Below are positions 1 to 7,567 of a DNA stretch of 22,899 nucleotides, piece after piece (within the stretch, counting starts at the first letter, position 1; each line of letters starts with the position of its first letter). The stretch lies in contig JBJHBY010000021.1 in NCBI GenBank assembly GCA_050485745.1, positions 1-22,899 on the forward strand, read 5' to 3'. Source of the DNA: JBJHBY01 sp050485745. GTDB lineage: Bacteria; Pseudomonadota; Gammaproteobacteria; Pseudomonadales; CAMLJR01. The notes below the pieces were generated by a model. That model saw only the letters and a list, made by a program, of their open reading frames with translations, searched no databases and was not told the DNA's origin. Position numbers and translations under genes: made by a program.

Positions 1-17
1 GTGCACAAGGAGTGGAT

Positions 18-434
18 ATGTCCGAGCAAGCGCCCGAAGTCATCCGGCCCGACCCGGTCATCATGCCTGACAATGCGTTTTTCTGGGAGGCCGCCGCTCG
101 CGGCGAACTGGTGGCACAGGTGTGCGCCGATTGCGGAGCCATTCGCCATCCGCCGCGCCCGATGTGCCCGCATTGTCACAGCGTTCGTCTGGAGATCACC
201 GTGCTGAGCGGCCGCGGCACTGTCTGCAGCTGGATCGTCCCTCGCCACCCCCACCCGCATGGCTTCGAGGACGCACCCATCGTCGCCCTGGTCGAGTTGG
301 CGGAAGGTATTCGCCTGGTGACCAACCTGATCGATATCGACATGGGCGAGGTGCGCAACGGTATGGCCGTGATGGTGGACTTCGCCCCGACACGGGGTGG
401 TCATGCGGTGCCGGTTTTCCGGCCTGTGCGATAG
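18..434 (+). CDS. Zn-ribbon/OB-fold (DUF35) protein, partner of thiolase-like aldolase
   Basis: A 138-residue protein with a rubredoxin-like zinc ribbon (C36-x2-C39 and C50-x2-C53) followed by a small beta-rich OB-fold (about residues 60-135). This is the standard two-domain DUF35 layout. Family members bind thiolase-fold partners and often serve as the acyl-CoA binding or scaffold subunit, as in ChsH2-Ltp2 and BbsA-BbsB. I chose ATG at 18 because AAGGAG lies 5 nt upstream; an in-frame GTG at 12 overlaps that ribosome binding site. It is the first visible gene of a tight operon, and the thiolase-fold gene starts 23 nt downstream, which fits a heteromeric complex. Family assignment is secure; the substrate is unknown. 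Confidence 0.9.
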   Translation: MSEQAPEVIRPDPVIMPDNAFFWEAAARGELVAQVCADCGAIRHPPRPMCPHCHSVRLEITVLSGRGTVCSWIVPRHPHPHGFEDAPIVALVELAEGIRLVTNLIDIDMGEVRNGMAVMVDFAPTRGGHAVPVFRPVR

Positions 435-457
435 TATTTTGCCGGGGAGAAAAGCAG

Positions 458-1621
458 ATGGGGTTTCACGGTCGTGATGTAGCTATCGTTGGCGTCGGCC
501 AGACGGAGTTCTCCAAGAATTCAGGGCGCAGCGAACTCCAGCTCGCCGCCGAATGCAGCCTTGCTGCACTGCGTGACGCCGGCATCGATCCAGCCGATGT
601 CGATGGCATGATCACGTTCACCCTCGACGGCAGCGACGAGATTCATTTGTGCCGCTGCCTGGGTGTTCGCGAGCTCAACTACACCACTCGTATTCCCGGC
701 GGCGGCGCGGCGTCGGTCGCCACCGTGGCACAGGCGGCCGCCGTGGTAAGCGCAGGGCTCGCCGACGTGGTGCTGATATGGCGGGCCATGAACGAGCGCT
801 CACAGTACCGCTTCGGCCAACCCCAGTCGGGTGGCGCTTTCGCTCCCGGCGGCGGCACCGGCTCGCTGTTATGGTGCATGCCGTTCGGCGCCCAGACACC
901 GGCGACCTGGGCGGGCATCGCCGCACAGCAATACATGCACAAGTATGGCGTGACCAATGCCGATCTTGGTCGCATCTCGGTCTTGCAGCGCAAGTACGCC
1001 GCGACCAACCCCGCAGCCTGGTTCCATGAAAAGCCGATCACCCTCGATGACCACCAGAACTCGCGCTGGGTGGTGGAGCCGGTGCTGCGCCTGCTGGACT
1101 GCTGCCAGGAGAGCGATGGGGGTGTTGCCCTGGTGGTCACCAGCCTGGATCGCGCCAGGGATCTGAAACAGAAGCCGGTGCGTGTGCTCAGTGCCACCCA
1201 GGCCATTCCGTACAACGTCGAAGTGATTTCCAACTATTATCATGCCGACATCTGCGAGATGCCGGAAGCCCGTCACGTCGCCGCCAGGCTCTACCGGAAC
1301 AGCGGCCTGGCGCCGGCTGACATGGATGTGGCGATGATCTACGACGCCTTTACGCCACAAGTCATGCTGCAACTCGAGGCCTTCGGCTTCTGCGGCCGCG
1401 GTGAAGCACGGGACTTCATCGCGGACGGCCATTGCGAGATCAATGGCAGCCTGCCGATCAATACCCATGGCGGGCTGATCGGCGAAGCCTATATTCATGG
1501 CATGAACAGTGTCGTGGAGATCGTCCGGCAACTGCGCGGCACCGCGGTCAACCAGGTGCCCGGCGCGGAGCTGGCGCTGGCGAGCTCCGGCATGGCAGGC
1601 GCCATTCTGGCTCGGGACTGA
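458..1621 (+). CDS. Thiolase-fold lipid-transfer protein / Ltp2-like aldolase
   Basis: A 387-residue thiolase-superfamily protein of the SCP-x/lipid-transfer type. The N-terminal strand VAIVGVGQTEF and the C-terminal NTHGGLIGEAYIHG segment (335-348) are typical. The nucleophilic cysteine expected near residue 85 is absent; the region reads PGGGAASVATV. It is therefore unlikely to be a classical thiolase. Tyr295 (IYDAFTP) and Tyr345 (EAYIHG) fall at nearly the positions of the two tyrosines I recall as catalytic in the steroid side-chain aldolase Ltp2 (294 and 344). His337 is retained. Together with the upstream DUF35 gene this suggests a two-subunit retro-aldolase cleaving a beta-hydroxyacyl-CoA. 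The start is ATG at 458, preceded by GGGGAGAAAAG. The longer in-frame upstream reading overlaps the previous gene and is rejected. Confidence 0.88.
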   Translation: MGFHGRDVAIVGVGQTEFSKNSGRSELQLAAECSLAALRDAGIDPADVDGMITFTLDGSDEIHLCRCLGVRELNYTTRIPGGGAASVATVAQAAAVVSAGLADVVLIWRAMNERSQYRFGQPQSGGAFAPGGGTGSLLWCMPFGAQTPATWAGIAAQQYMHKYGVTNADLGRISVLQRKYAATNPAAWFHEKPITLDDHQNSRWVVEPVLRLLDCCQESDGGVALVVTSLDRARDLKQKPVRVLSATQAIPYNVEVISNYYHADICEMPEARHVAARLYRNSGLAPADMDVAMIYDAFTPQVMLQLEAFGFCGRGEARDFIADGHCEINGSLPINTHGGLIGEAYIHGMNSVVEIVRQLRGTAVNQVPGAELALASSGMAGAILARD

Positions 1622-1634
1622 GCGGAGGTCCGCA

Positions 1635-2600
1635 GTGAATACGCAGGAATTGCGCCTCGCGGTGCCCGGGCCACTGCAACAGACACTGACACTCGCGGCC
1701 ACGCTCTACTGGCCGGAACGACTCCCCGCCGACACGCTGACGCTCTACTTCTGCGTGCCCGGCGGCGGCCTCGACCGGCATTACTATCACCTGGTGACCG
1801 ACGACGGCAGTACACGATTCAGCCTGGTTCAGCCACTGGTCGATAGCGGCGCACTGGTGGTGTGCCTTGACCCGCCCGCCGTCGGAGGCAGCGACGAGCC
1901 AGCGAATGGCTTCGCCCTCACGCCGGAACACGTTGCCGATTACAATGCCGCCGCGCTGGACGCGATACTGGAGCAACTTGGGCGGGGAACACTGCCCGGG
2001 GTGTCAACACCGGAGAAGTTTCAGGTCATCGGTGTCGGCCACTCCATCGGCGGCATGTTTATCAGTATCCAGCAGGCGCGACGCCGGCAGTTCAATGCCC
2101 TGGCCGTGCTCGGCTTCAGCAACATCGGCATGACCACCGCATTACCCGAGGCCGCCAGGCCACTCTGCGGCAACCCCCGGGCACGCGAGTATCTGTCGGG
2201 ACTGGCCCGTGATCACTACGCGGAACCCTTTCCGGAATTGCCCTCCAATGGCCAGGCCCGGGAGGTTTTCGGCGGCCATGCAGCGCGGGAAGCGCTGGAT
2301 GCCCTGCGTCGATGCCGCTCGCGCCTGCTCGCCACAGCCAGCATGGGCTCACTGCTGCCCGGGTGTTATCAGGCCGAATTCGACATGATCACGGTGCCGG
2401 TCTATCTGGCCATGGGGGACCAGGACATCTGCGGAGGGGAGCAAACCGTTCTCGACACGTTTCCGAATGCTCCCTGCGACCCTGTACAGGTACTGACAAA
2501 TACCGGCCACAGCCATTTCATCTTCGAGTCCGTTCGAGACCTGGCCTCCGGTATCATTGCCTGGGCGACAAAGCTGCGGGCCCAGTCGGTCCCGGCCTGA
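1635..2600 (+). CDS. Alpha/beta hydrolase
   Basis: A 321-residue protein starting at GTG 1635 (CGGAGG 7 nt upstream), 13 nt after the preceding stop. The nucleophile elbow is GHSIGG with Ser137. A likely acid is Asp264 or Asp262 in MGDQDIC, and the histidine is His292 in TNTGHSHF, so a full catalytic triad is visible. A glycine-rich VPGGG at 41-45 could be the oxyanion-hole strand. No signal peptide is seen, so it should be cytoplasmic. Its place between an aldolase-type pair and a crotonase suggests a thioesterase, esterase or C-C hydrolase acting on a pathway intermediate. That role is inference; the family alone does not define the substrate. Confidence 0.85.
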   Translation: MNTQELRLAVPGPLQQTLTLAATLYWPERLPADTLTLYFCVPGGGLDRHYYHLVTDDGSTRFSLVQPLVDSGALVVCLDPPAVGGSDEPANGFALTPEHVADYNAAALDAILEQLGRGTLPGVSTPEKFQVIGVGHSIGGMFISIQQARRRQFNALAVLGFSNIGMTTALPEAARPLCGNPRAREYLSGLARDHYAEPFPELPSNGQAREVFGGHAAREALDALRRCRSRLLATASMGSLLPGCYQAEFDMITVPVYLAMGDQDICGGEQTVLDTFPNAPCDPVQVLTNTGHSHFIFESVRDLASGIIAWATKLRAQSVPA

Positions 2601-2617
2601 GCCGAAGGGTCCTCCAC

Positions 2618-3709
2618 TTGAGCACTCTGAACGACACAACACAGCAAGCAGCACAGGAAACACTCGACGCGCACAGCGCGCTGGCGCCCGAGTCCTGGCT
2701 GGCGGCCTCCGCGGGGGGTGACCTGTCGCGCTGGCAACCCCTGCAGGAGCCCTGCCTGCTGCTCGATCTGCGCAACGACAGGACGTCGATCGACGCTCCG
2801 GGAGTCCAGCGGCTAAGTGAACTGCCCTGCCCCGTCATCGGCGTGGTGGATGAAGGCTCACCCAGCCCGCTGGCCGCACTGGCCGACTGCCTGGCCAGGC
2901 CCGGCGCCGGACTCGATGCGATTCTGCGCAATGTGTACAGGCACCCGATCGCGGCAATGACCCTGGTTCAGCTCAGCCGCGCCATCGCGGAACTGCCAGT
3001 CCCCCAGGCACTGGACATGGAATCCCTCGCCTACGCCACGCTGCAGAGCGGCCCGGAATACCGTAGCTGGCTGACGCGACACCAGCGCCGCAAGCCGTCG
3101 TCCGGGAGCAGGGATAGCGGCCCGGCGGTCTTGCTCGAACGCCGTGATGACACGCTGGCGATCCGACTGAACCGACCTTCACGCCATAATCCGGTTTCAG
3201 TCGAGATGCGCGATGCGCTGACAGAGGCCCTGGAGCTCGCGGTCCTGGACCAGGCAATCCGCCATATCGACATCAGCGCCAATGGCAAGTGCTTCAGCAT
3301 TGGCGGTGATCTGGAAGAATTCGGACAGGTGCCCGACCCCGCCACCGGTCATCTGGTGCGCTCCCTGCAACTTCCGGGGCGCTGGCTGGCCCGCTGCGCG
3401 CGGCGCTGCACGGTTCACGTCCACGGTGCCTGCATTGGTGCGGGCGTCGAGCTGCCAGCCTTCGCCGCAAAAGTGGTGGCACATCCGAATAGCCATTTTC
3501 AACTGCCGGAACTCGGGTTTGGCCTGATTCCGGGGGCTGGTGGCTGCGTCAGTATTCCCCGTCGTATTGGCCGGCAGCGTTTCCTCTGGCTGGCGCTCTC
3601 CGGCCGTCGCATCCGCGCACCTGAGGCGCTGGACTGGGGCCTGGTGGATGCTCTCGATGAGCATCGTATCGAAGATGGCAATCACTGGCGCCATCACGAA
3701 GCCCATTAA
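2618..3709 (+). CDS. Enoyl-CoA hydratase/isomerase (crotonase) with unusual N-terminal extension
   Basis: A 363-residue protein with a likely TTG start at 2618 (GAAGGG about 9 nt upstream); the next internal Met is near residue 114, inside the protein. Residues about 168-345 are a recognisable crotonase core: RLNRPSRHN, the oxyanion loop FSIGGDLEEF (226-235), HGACIGAGVE and PELGFGLIPGAGG. Glu278 and Glu298 match the two catalytic glutamates of enoyl-CoA hydratase. The core stops soon after GLVDALDEHR, so the usual C-terminal helices are missing. The N-terminal 160 residues contain ELPCPVIGVVDEG and a helical stretch ending ALDMESLAYATLQSG...WL...RRKP that resembles a crotonase C-terminus. It probably hydrates or isomerises a CoA thioester in the same pathway as its operon neighbours. 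Confidence 0.85.
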   Translation: MSTLNDTTQQAAQETLDAHSALAPESWLAASAGGDLSRWQPLQEPCLLLDLRNDRTSIDAPGVQRLSELPCPVIGVVDEGSPSPLAALADCLARPGAGLDAILRNVYRHPIAAMTLVQLSRAIAELPVPQALDMESLAYATLQSGPEYRSWLTRHQRRKPSSGSRDSGPAVLLERRDDTLAIRLNRPSRHNPVSVEMRDALTEALELAVLDQAIRHIDISANGKCFSIGGDLEEFGQVPDPATGHLVRSLQLPGRWLARCARRCTVHVHGACIGAGVELPAFAAKVVAHPNSHFQLPELGFGLIPGAGGCVSIPRRIGRQRFLWLALSGRRIRAPEALDWGLVDALDEHRIEDGNHWRHHEAH

Positions 3710-3723
3710 GGAGTAATACGCAC

Positions 3724-4062
3724 ATGGCAACGATCCCCGGGAACAGGGTCAGGGACCCCGGAAAACCACTCTGCATTGTCCATCACGTTCGGGTCAAACC
3801 CGAGCATATCGATGAATACGCACAGTATGTTCGGGAACATTACGTTCTGCCGGCCAATGCCGAGCCTGGCTGCACGCTGTACGATGTCTGGCAGGATAAC
3901 GTCGACCCCTGCCACTTCGTTACGGTGGAGAACTGGGCCAACCTGGCGGCACTGGAAGAGCATATGAAGAAGCCCTACGTCCTGGTCGGACTCGACAGGG
4001 CCTACGCCATGCACGACGGCGAGATGACCAGCTTCTTTCTGCAAAGCCTGCTCGCGGAATGA
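3724..4062 (+). CDS. Antibiotic-biosynthesis-monooxygenase (ABM) fold small protein
   Basis: A 112-residue ferredoxin-like alpha/beta-barrel protein. Family hallmarks are VHHVRVKPEHIDEY near the N-terminus, the middle EPGCTLYDVWQD (residues about 47-58) and FVTVENWANLAALEEHM, which matches the usual fv..E.W.d..al..H block. Relatives include cofactor-free quinol monooxygenases, but many are non-catalytic or isomerase-like. AAGGAG overlapping the previous stop sits about 10 nt before ATG 3724, and the gene is the last of a five-gene operon with 13-23 nt gaps. The function in the pathway is unknown. Despite the family name nothing here indicates antibiotic synthesis. Confidence 0.85.
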   Translation: MATIPGNRVRDPGKPLCIVHHVRVKPEHIDEYAQYVREHYVLPANAEPGCTLYDVWQDNVDPCHFVTVENWANLAALEEHMKKPYVLVGLDRAYAMHDGEMTSFFLQSLLAE

Positions 4063-4235
4063 ATCCGCAGGAAAAGTGATACGCCCTGTACCGGTCGAGA
4101 CTTTCCGAACATAATTCCGAAGGGACTCCAATCCGTGACATCGAGATCCGACAACACCAGCTACACAGGCCGGGAGCCTGAGCCCCCGGGGCCGGAGACA
4201 TTCAAGGCAATGAGCCTCACCATCTGCAGAATGCC

Positions 4236-4973
4236 ATGNNNNNNNNNNTACGCGCAAAGCGCTTGCCCCGAGACGAGCGCATCCGGCAGATTCTCGACGC
4301 CGCCAGGCATGTATTCGAAGCCCGGGGTTACGAAGGTGCGAAAGTCGCCGACATCGCCGCCCGCATCGGCATAGTGGAAGGAACGGTATATTCCTACTTC
4401 GATTCCAAGCGGGAACTTCTCGACCACCTGATTGCCGAGTGGTACCACGAGCAGACCGGAATCCAGAGGCAAGGTCTCTCCGGTCTCAGGAATTACCAGG
4501 AGAAGCTGCGCTTCATCGTGCGCCTGCACCTGAAAACCATGATCGAGAACTCCGCGTTCTGTGCCGTTCTTCTCAAGGAGTCACGCGGGCTGAATGGCAG
4601 CATCGGCAAGAGCATTCGGCGCCTCAATCGCGACTACTCCCGCGCCCTGTCGGAGCTGATCCAGCAGGGCATCTCCGAAGGGTTCCTGAAGCCGGTACAG
4701 TCACCGCTGCTGGTGCACAATCTCCTGTATGGCGCGACCGAACACCTGTTCTGGGAGCACCTGTCCGGTCGGGCGCCAATGGATATCGATCTGGAAGTGG
4801 ATCAGTTGATGGACAGCGTATTCAACGGCCTCCGCCGTGAAAGACCTCTCGATCAACCCCTGGCGGAGCAAGCACGACGCCTTGAACAACTTGTTGAGCG
4901 CATGGAACGACTGGTGTCGCAGAACGAGAGAACACCGACGCAGATAGCTGTCCGTGCCGGACACGGGGATTGA
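4236..4973 (+). CDS. TetR/AcrR-family transcriptional regulator (5' end uncertain)
   Basis: The readable protein begins RAKRLPRDERIRQILDAA and continues through a TetR helix-turn-helix (VADIAARIGIVEGTVYSYF, about residues 37-55). A helical ligand domain follows, then a C-terminal amphipathic stretch (LAEQARRLEQLVERMERLV) that could form a coiled coil. Total length is about 245 residues, slightly long for the family because of that tail. ATG 4236 has no good ribosome binding site and abuts the N gap. An alternative is GTG 4135, with GAAGGGA 9 nt upstream, or ATG 4210; both are in a different frame from the visible domain unless the gap is not 10 nt. It lies between two CoA-catabolic operons and probably represses one or both in response to an acyl-CoA. 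Confidence 0.85.
   Translation: MXXXXRAKRLPRDERIRQILDAARHVFEARGYEGAKVADIAARIGIVEGTVYSYFDSKRELLDHLIAEWYHEQTGIQRQGLSGLRNYQEKLRFIVRLHLKTMIENSAFCAVLLKESRGLNGSIGKSIRRLNRDYSRALSELIQQGISEGFLKPVQSPLLVHNLLYGATEHLFWEHLSGRAPMDIDLEVDQLMDSVFNGLRRERPLDQPLAEQARRLEQLVERMERLVSQNERTPTQIAVRAGHGD
4239..4248. other. Assembly gap (10 Ns)
   Basis: Ten consecutive Ns join two contigs or mask unresolved bases. The gap lies just after an ATG at 4236 and just before the conserved start of a TetR DNA-binding domain, so the true 5' end and length of that gene cannot be read. Ten Ns may be a placeholder, not a measured length. Confidence 0.98.
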
Positions 4974-4983
4974 TTGATTGCGA

Positions 4984-5020
4984 TATTGACCACGATCCAG
5001 CGCTGGCCATAACGTCAATA
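4984..5020 (+). promoter_or_regulatory. Candidate promoter with nested palindromic operator
   Basis: A sigma70-like -35 TTGACC (4986-4991) and -10 CATAAC (5008-5013) are separated by 16 bp. The perfect 10-bp palindrome CCAGCGCTGG (4997-5006) sits in the spacer. An outer 7-bp inverted repeat TATTGAC (4984-4990) / GTCAATA (5014-5020) is almost concentric with it. This is where a TetR dimer would block RNA polymerase, and a TetR gene ends 10 bp upstream. The ligase gene starts 36 nt downstream. The palindromes are seen directly; promoter and repressor roles are inferred. Confidence 0.5.
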
Positions 5021-5055
5021 CTCTCCGAATGGTTATCTTCAGAACCAGGTGTTCC

Positions 5056-7053
5056 ATGAACAGGATCGATGTTGAGCCGGGGCAGCTGTTGTGGCAACCG
5101 GATGAGGCGAGCATCGCATCAGCCAACCTGACACGCTTCAGTGAATGGCTGGTCACCACTGGTCGCTCGCGGCCGCACAACGATTACAACACCCTGTGGC
5201 GCTGGTCAGTGGAGTATCCGGAAGCATTCTGGGAAGCAATCCGGGAATACTACCGGGTTGCGCCGGGACAACAGCCGGACAGCATCCTGGCAGAGCATTC
5301 CATGCCCGGCGCAACATGGTTTCCCGGCATCAGGCTGAACTTTTCCGACTATCTGTTACAGCAAGGTGAAGGCTCACGCACGGCCGTACTGTTCGAGTCG
5401 GAGAGTCAACCCGCCCGGACCCTGACCTGGGACGAGTTGCGCGAGCAGGTATCCTGCCTGGCCAACCACCTGCGTGCGCTGGGTATCCGCCCTGGCGACC
5501 GTGTCTGTGGTTATCTGCCGAACTGCCCCGAGGCCCTGGTTGCCCTGCTCGCCAGCACGGCAATCGGCGCGGTATGGTCGTGCTGCTCGCCTGATTTTGG
5601 CAGCCGCAGCGTTCTTGAACGCTTCGAGCAAATCTCACCACGGGTGCTGATCGCCGTGGGTGGCTATCGCTACAATGGCCGCGACTTCGATCGCTCTGAG
5701 CCTCTGGGCAACATCATCGGCCAACTCGATACACTGGAACAGGTGATCTATCTTCCCTGGCTGGACAGCGCCGCGCCACAGCGACCGGCGGGGCCGGTGA
5801 TACTCTGGCAGGACGCCCTGGAACAGCACCCCTGTCCCTGGGAGCAGCTGCGCTGTGAAGCCGTGGCATTCGATCATCCTCTCTGGATTCTCTATACGTC
5901 CGGAACCACCGGGCTGCCGAAGGGCATAGTACACGGCCATGGCGGCGTTCTTCTGGAGTTCCTGAAATCCTCCTGGCTGCACGATAACCTGACTCCCGAC
6001 ACAGTGAAGTTCTACTTCAGCAGTACCGGCTGGACCATGTTCAACCTGCTCATCGGCGGTCTGGTCACCGGCTGCTGCGTTGTCCTCTATGATGGCTCGC
6101 CCATGTGGCCGGACGAGGGGGCTTTGTGGGAACTCGCAGAGCGCCATGGAGTGACCTACTTTGGCGCCAACCCCGCGTATATCCAGCGACTGATCCAGAG
6201 CGGCTATTCGCCCCGGGATCACTTCGATCTGTCCCGCATCCAGACCTTCGCCCTGACCGGCTCACCGGCAACCAGCGAGACCTTCGCCTGGATCTATCAA
6301 TACGTTCACGATGATGTCCATGTCGTTTCAATGAGCGGAGGCACCGATGTCGCCGCTGCCTTCGTCGGCGGCGTGCCCACGCTGCCCGTCCACGCCGGAC
6401 GCATCCAGGCACCACTGCTCGGCGTCGCCGCCTGCGCCTTTGATGACGAAGGCAATGAACTGCTCGATGGCGAGGGGGAACTGGTAATCACCGCTCCGAT
6501 GCCCTCCATGCCGATCTACCTCTGGAACGACCCCGGGCAGGAACGCTACCGATCGAGCTATTTCGACCTCTATCCCGGTGTGTGGCGCCAGGGTGACCTG
6601 ATCCGCTTCTACCCGGACCACAGCTGTGTCATTTATGGGCGCTCCGATGCCACACTCAATCGCAAGGGAATCCGAATCGGCACATCGGAAATCTATCGAG
6701 CCGTCGAGGGCCTCGATGGCCTTGTGGACAGCCTGGTGGTCAATGTCGAACGGGAAAACAGTACGGAGTCGTTCATGCCGCTGTTTGTAGTCCTTGCGGC
6801 AGATACCCGACTCGACGAAGCGCTCGAGACGCGCATCTGCGAGGCGTTGCGCAGCGCCTGTTCGCCCAGGCATGTGCCGGACGCGATCATTCCGGTGGAT
6901 GCGATACCGTATACCCTGTCCGGAAAGAAACTGGAGGTACCCGTCAAGAGACTGATGATGGGCTGGCCCCTGAGCCGTGCCGCCAACCTGGGCGCGGTGG
7001 CAAACCCGGAATCCCTGAACTTCTTTGTTGACTACGCGCGAACCCGGCGCTGA
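5056..7053 (+). CDS. Acetoacetyl-CoA synthetase-type acid:CoA ligase
   Basis: A 665-residue ANL-superfamily ligase whose length and N-terminus (GQLLWQPDEASIASANLTRF) match acetoacetate-CoA ligases. The AMP-binding loop YTSGTTGLPKG spans 280-290. STGWTMFN, MSGGTDVAAAF and GRSDATLNRKGIRIGTSEIY are the further conserved blocks. Lys624 in TLSGKKLE is the adenylation lysine. ATG 5056 was preferred over ATG 5029 because it gives the family N-terminus and a more normal leader after the candidate promoter. It would activate acetoacetate or another oxo or branched acid to its CoA ester at the cost of ATP. Linkage to MaoC and CitE genes makes a substrate other than acetoacetate plausible. Confidence 0.92.
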   Translation: MNRIDVEPGQLLWQPDEASIASANLTRFSEWLVTTGRSRPHNDYNTLWRWSVEYPEAFWEAIREYYRVAPGQQPDSILAEHSMPGATWFPGIRLNFSDYLLQQGEGSRTAVLFESESQPARTLTWDELREQVSCLANHLRALGIRPGDRVCGYLPNCPEALVALLASTAIGAVWSCCSPDFGSRSVLERFEQISPRVLIAVGGYRYNGRDFDRSEPLGNIIGQLDTLEQVIYLPWLDSAAPQRPAGPVILWQDALEQHPCPWEQLRCEAVAFDHPLWILYTSGTTGLPKGIVHGHGGVLLEFLKSSWLHDNLTPDTVKFYFSSTGWTMFNLLIGGLVTGCCVVLYDGSPMWPDEGALWELAERHGVTYFGANPAYIQRLIQSGYSPRDHFDLSRIQTFALTGSPATSETFAWIYQYVHDDVHVVSMSGGTDVAAAFVGGVPTLPVHAGRIQAPLLGVAACAFDDEGNELLDGEGELVITAPMPSMPIYLWNDPGQERYRSSYFDLYPGVWRQGDLIRFYPDHSCVIYGRSDATLNRKGIRIGTSEIYRAVEGLDGLVDSLVVNVERENSTESFMPLFVVLAADTRLDEALETRICEALRSACSPRHVPDAIIPVDAIPYTLSGKKLEVPVKRLMMGWPLSRAANLGAVANPESLNFFVDYARTRR

Positions 7054-7114
7054 AAAAAGCGCTGCCCGCCAGATCCGCCCAGCCCAAAGCCGCACAACCC
7101 ACAGGAGAAGCCTC

Positions 7115-7567
7115 ATGCCCGGTCGCCATTTCGAGGAATTCGAACTCAACGAGGTCATTCGGCACAGCCTGGTCCGAACCGTCACCGAGGCGGACAACGT
7201 TCTGTTCTGCGCCATCACTCATAACCCGCAGCCGCTCCACCTCAACGAAGAGTATGCGAGGAACACCGAGTTTGGACAGCGTGTTGTCAACAGTCTCTAT
7301 ACGGTTGCTCTCGCCTGCGGTGTGTCTGTGGAAGACACCACTCTCGGTACTCTGGTCGCGAATGTCGGATTTGGAGAGTGGAAGTTCCCGGCCCCGGTCT
7401 TTCATGGTGACACCCTGCGCACTGAAACAGAGGTGGTTGCAAAGCGCGAGAGCCGGTCACGGCCTGACGCCGGGATCGTGACCTTCCAACACCGTGTTCA
7501 CAACCAGCGTGATGCACTGGTCGCCATATTTCAGCGTATCGCCCTGATGAAGGGGTTACCGCGATGA
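7115..7567 (+). CDS. MaoC-family (hot-dog) dehydratase
   Basis: A 150-residue single hot-dog protein with a strong AGGAGAAG 4 nt before ATG 7115. The hydratase-2 signature region reads AITHNPQPLHLNEEYA (33-48): His42 is kept, but the position usually holding the catalytic Asp appears to be Asn37. This variant resembles itaconyl-/mesaconyl-CoA-type hydratases as I remember them, which are often paired with CitE lyases. Its stop overlaps the start of the CitE-like gene (ATGA), implying translational coupling. The likely role is hydration of an unsaturated acyl-CoA made downstream of the ligase, feeding the lyase. The exact substrate is not determinable here. Confidence 0.88.
   Translation: MPGRHFEEFELNEVIRHSLVRTVTEADNVLFCAITHNPQPLHLNEEYARNTEFGQRVVNSLYTVALACGVSVEDTTLGTLVANVGFGEWKFPAPVFHGDTLRTETEVVAKRESRSRPDAGIVTFQHRVHNQRDALVAIFQRIALMKGLPR

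Noticed and set aside
122..457. N-terminal extension of the thiolase-fold gene by 112 codons
   Set aside because: It overlaps the DUF35 gene in another frame and reads as low-complexity Arg/Pro; ATG 458 has a ribosome binding site and gives the family N-terminus.
3724..4062. Antibiotic biosynthesis cluster suggested by the ABM domain name
   Set aside because: No polyketide, peptide-synthetase or resistance genes are near; the ABM fold is common in catabolic operons.
4986..5097. ATG 5029 as the ligase start
   Set aside because: It adds nine residues unlike the family N-terminus and would leave almost no leader after the candidate promoter; ATG 5056 fits homologues better.
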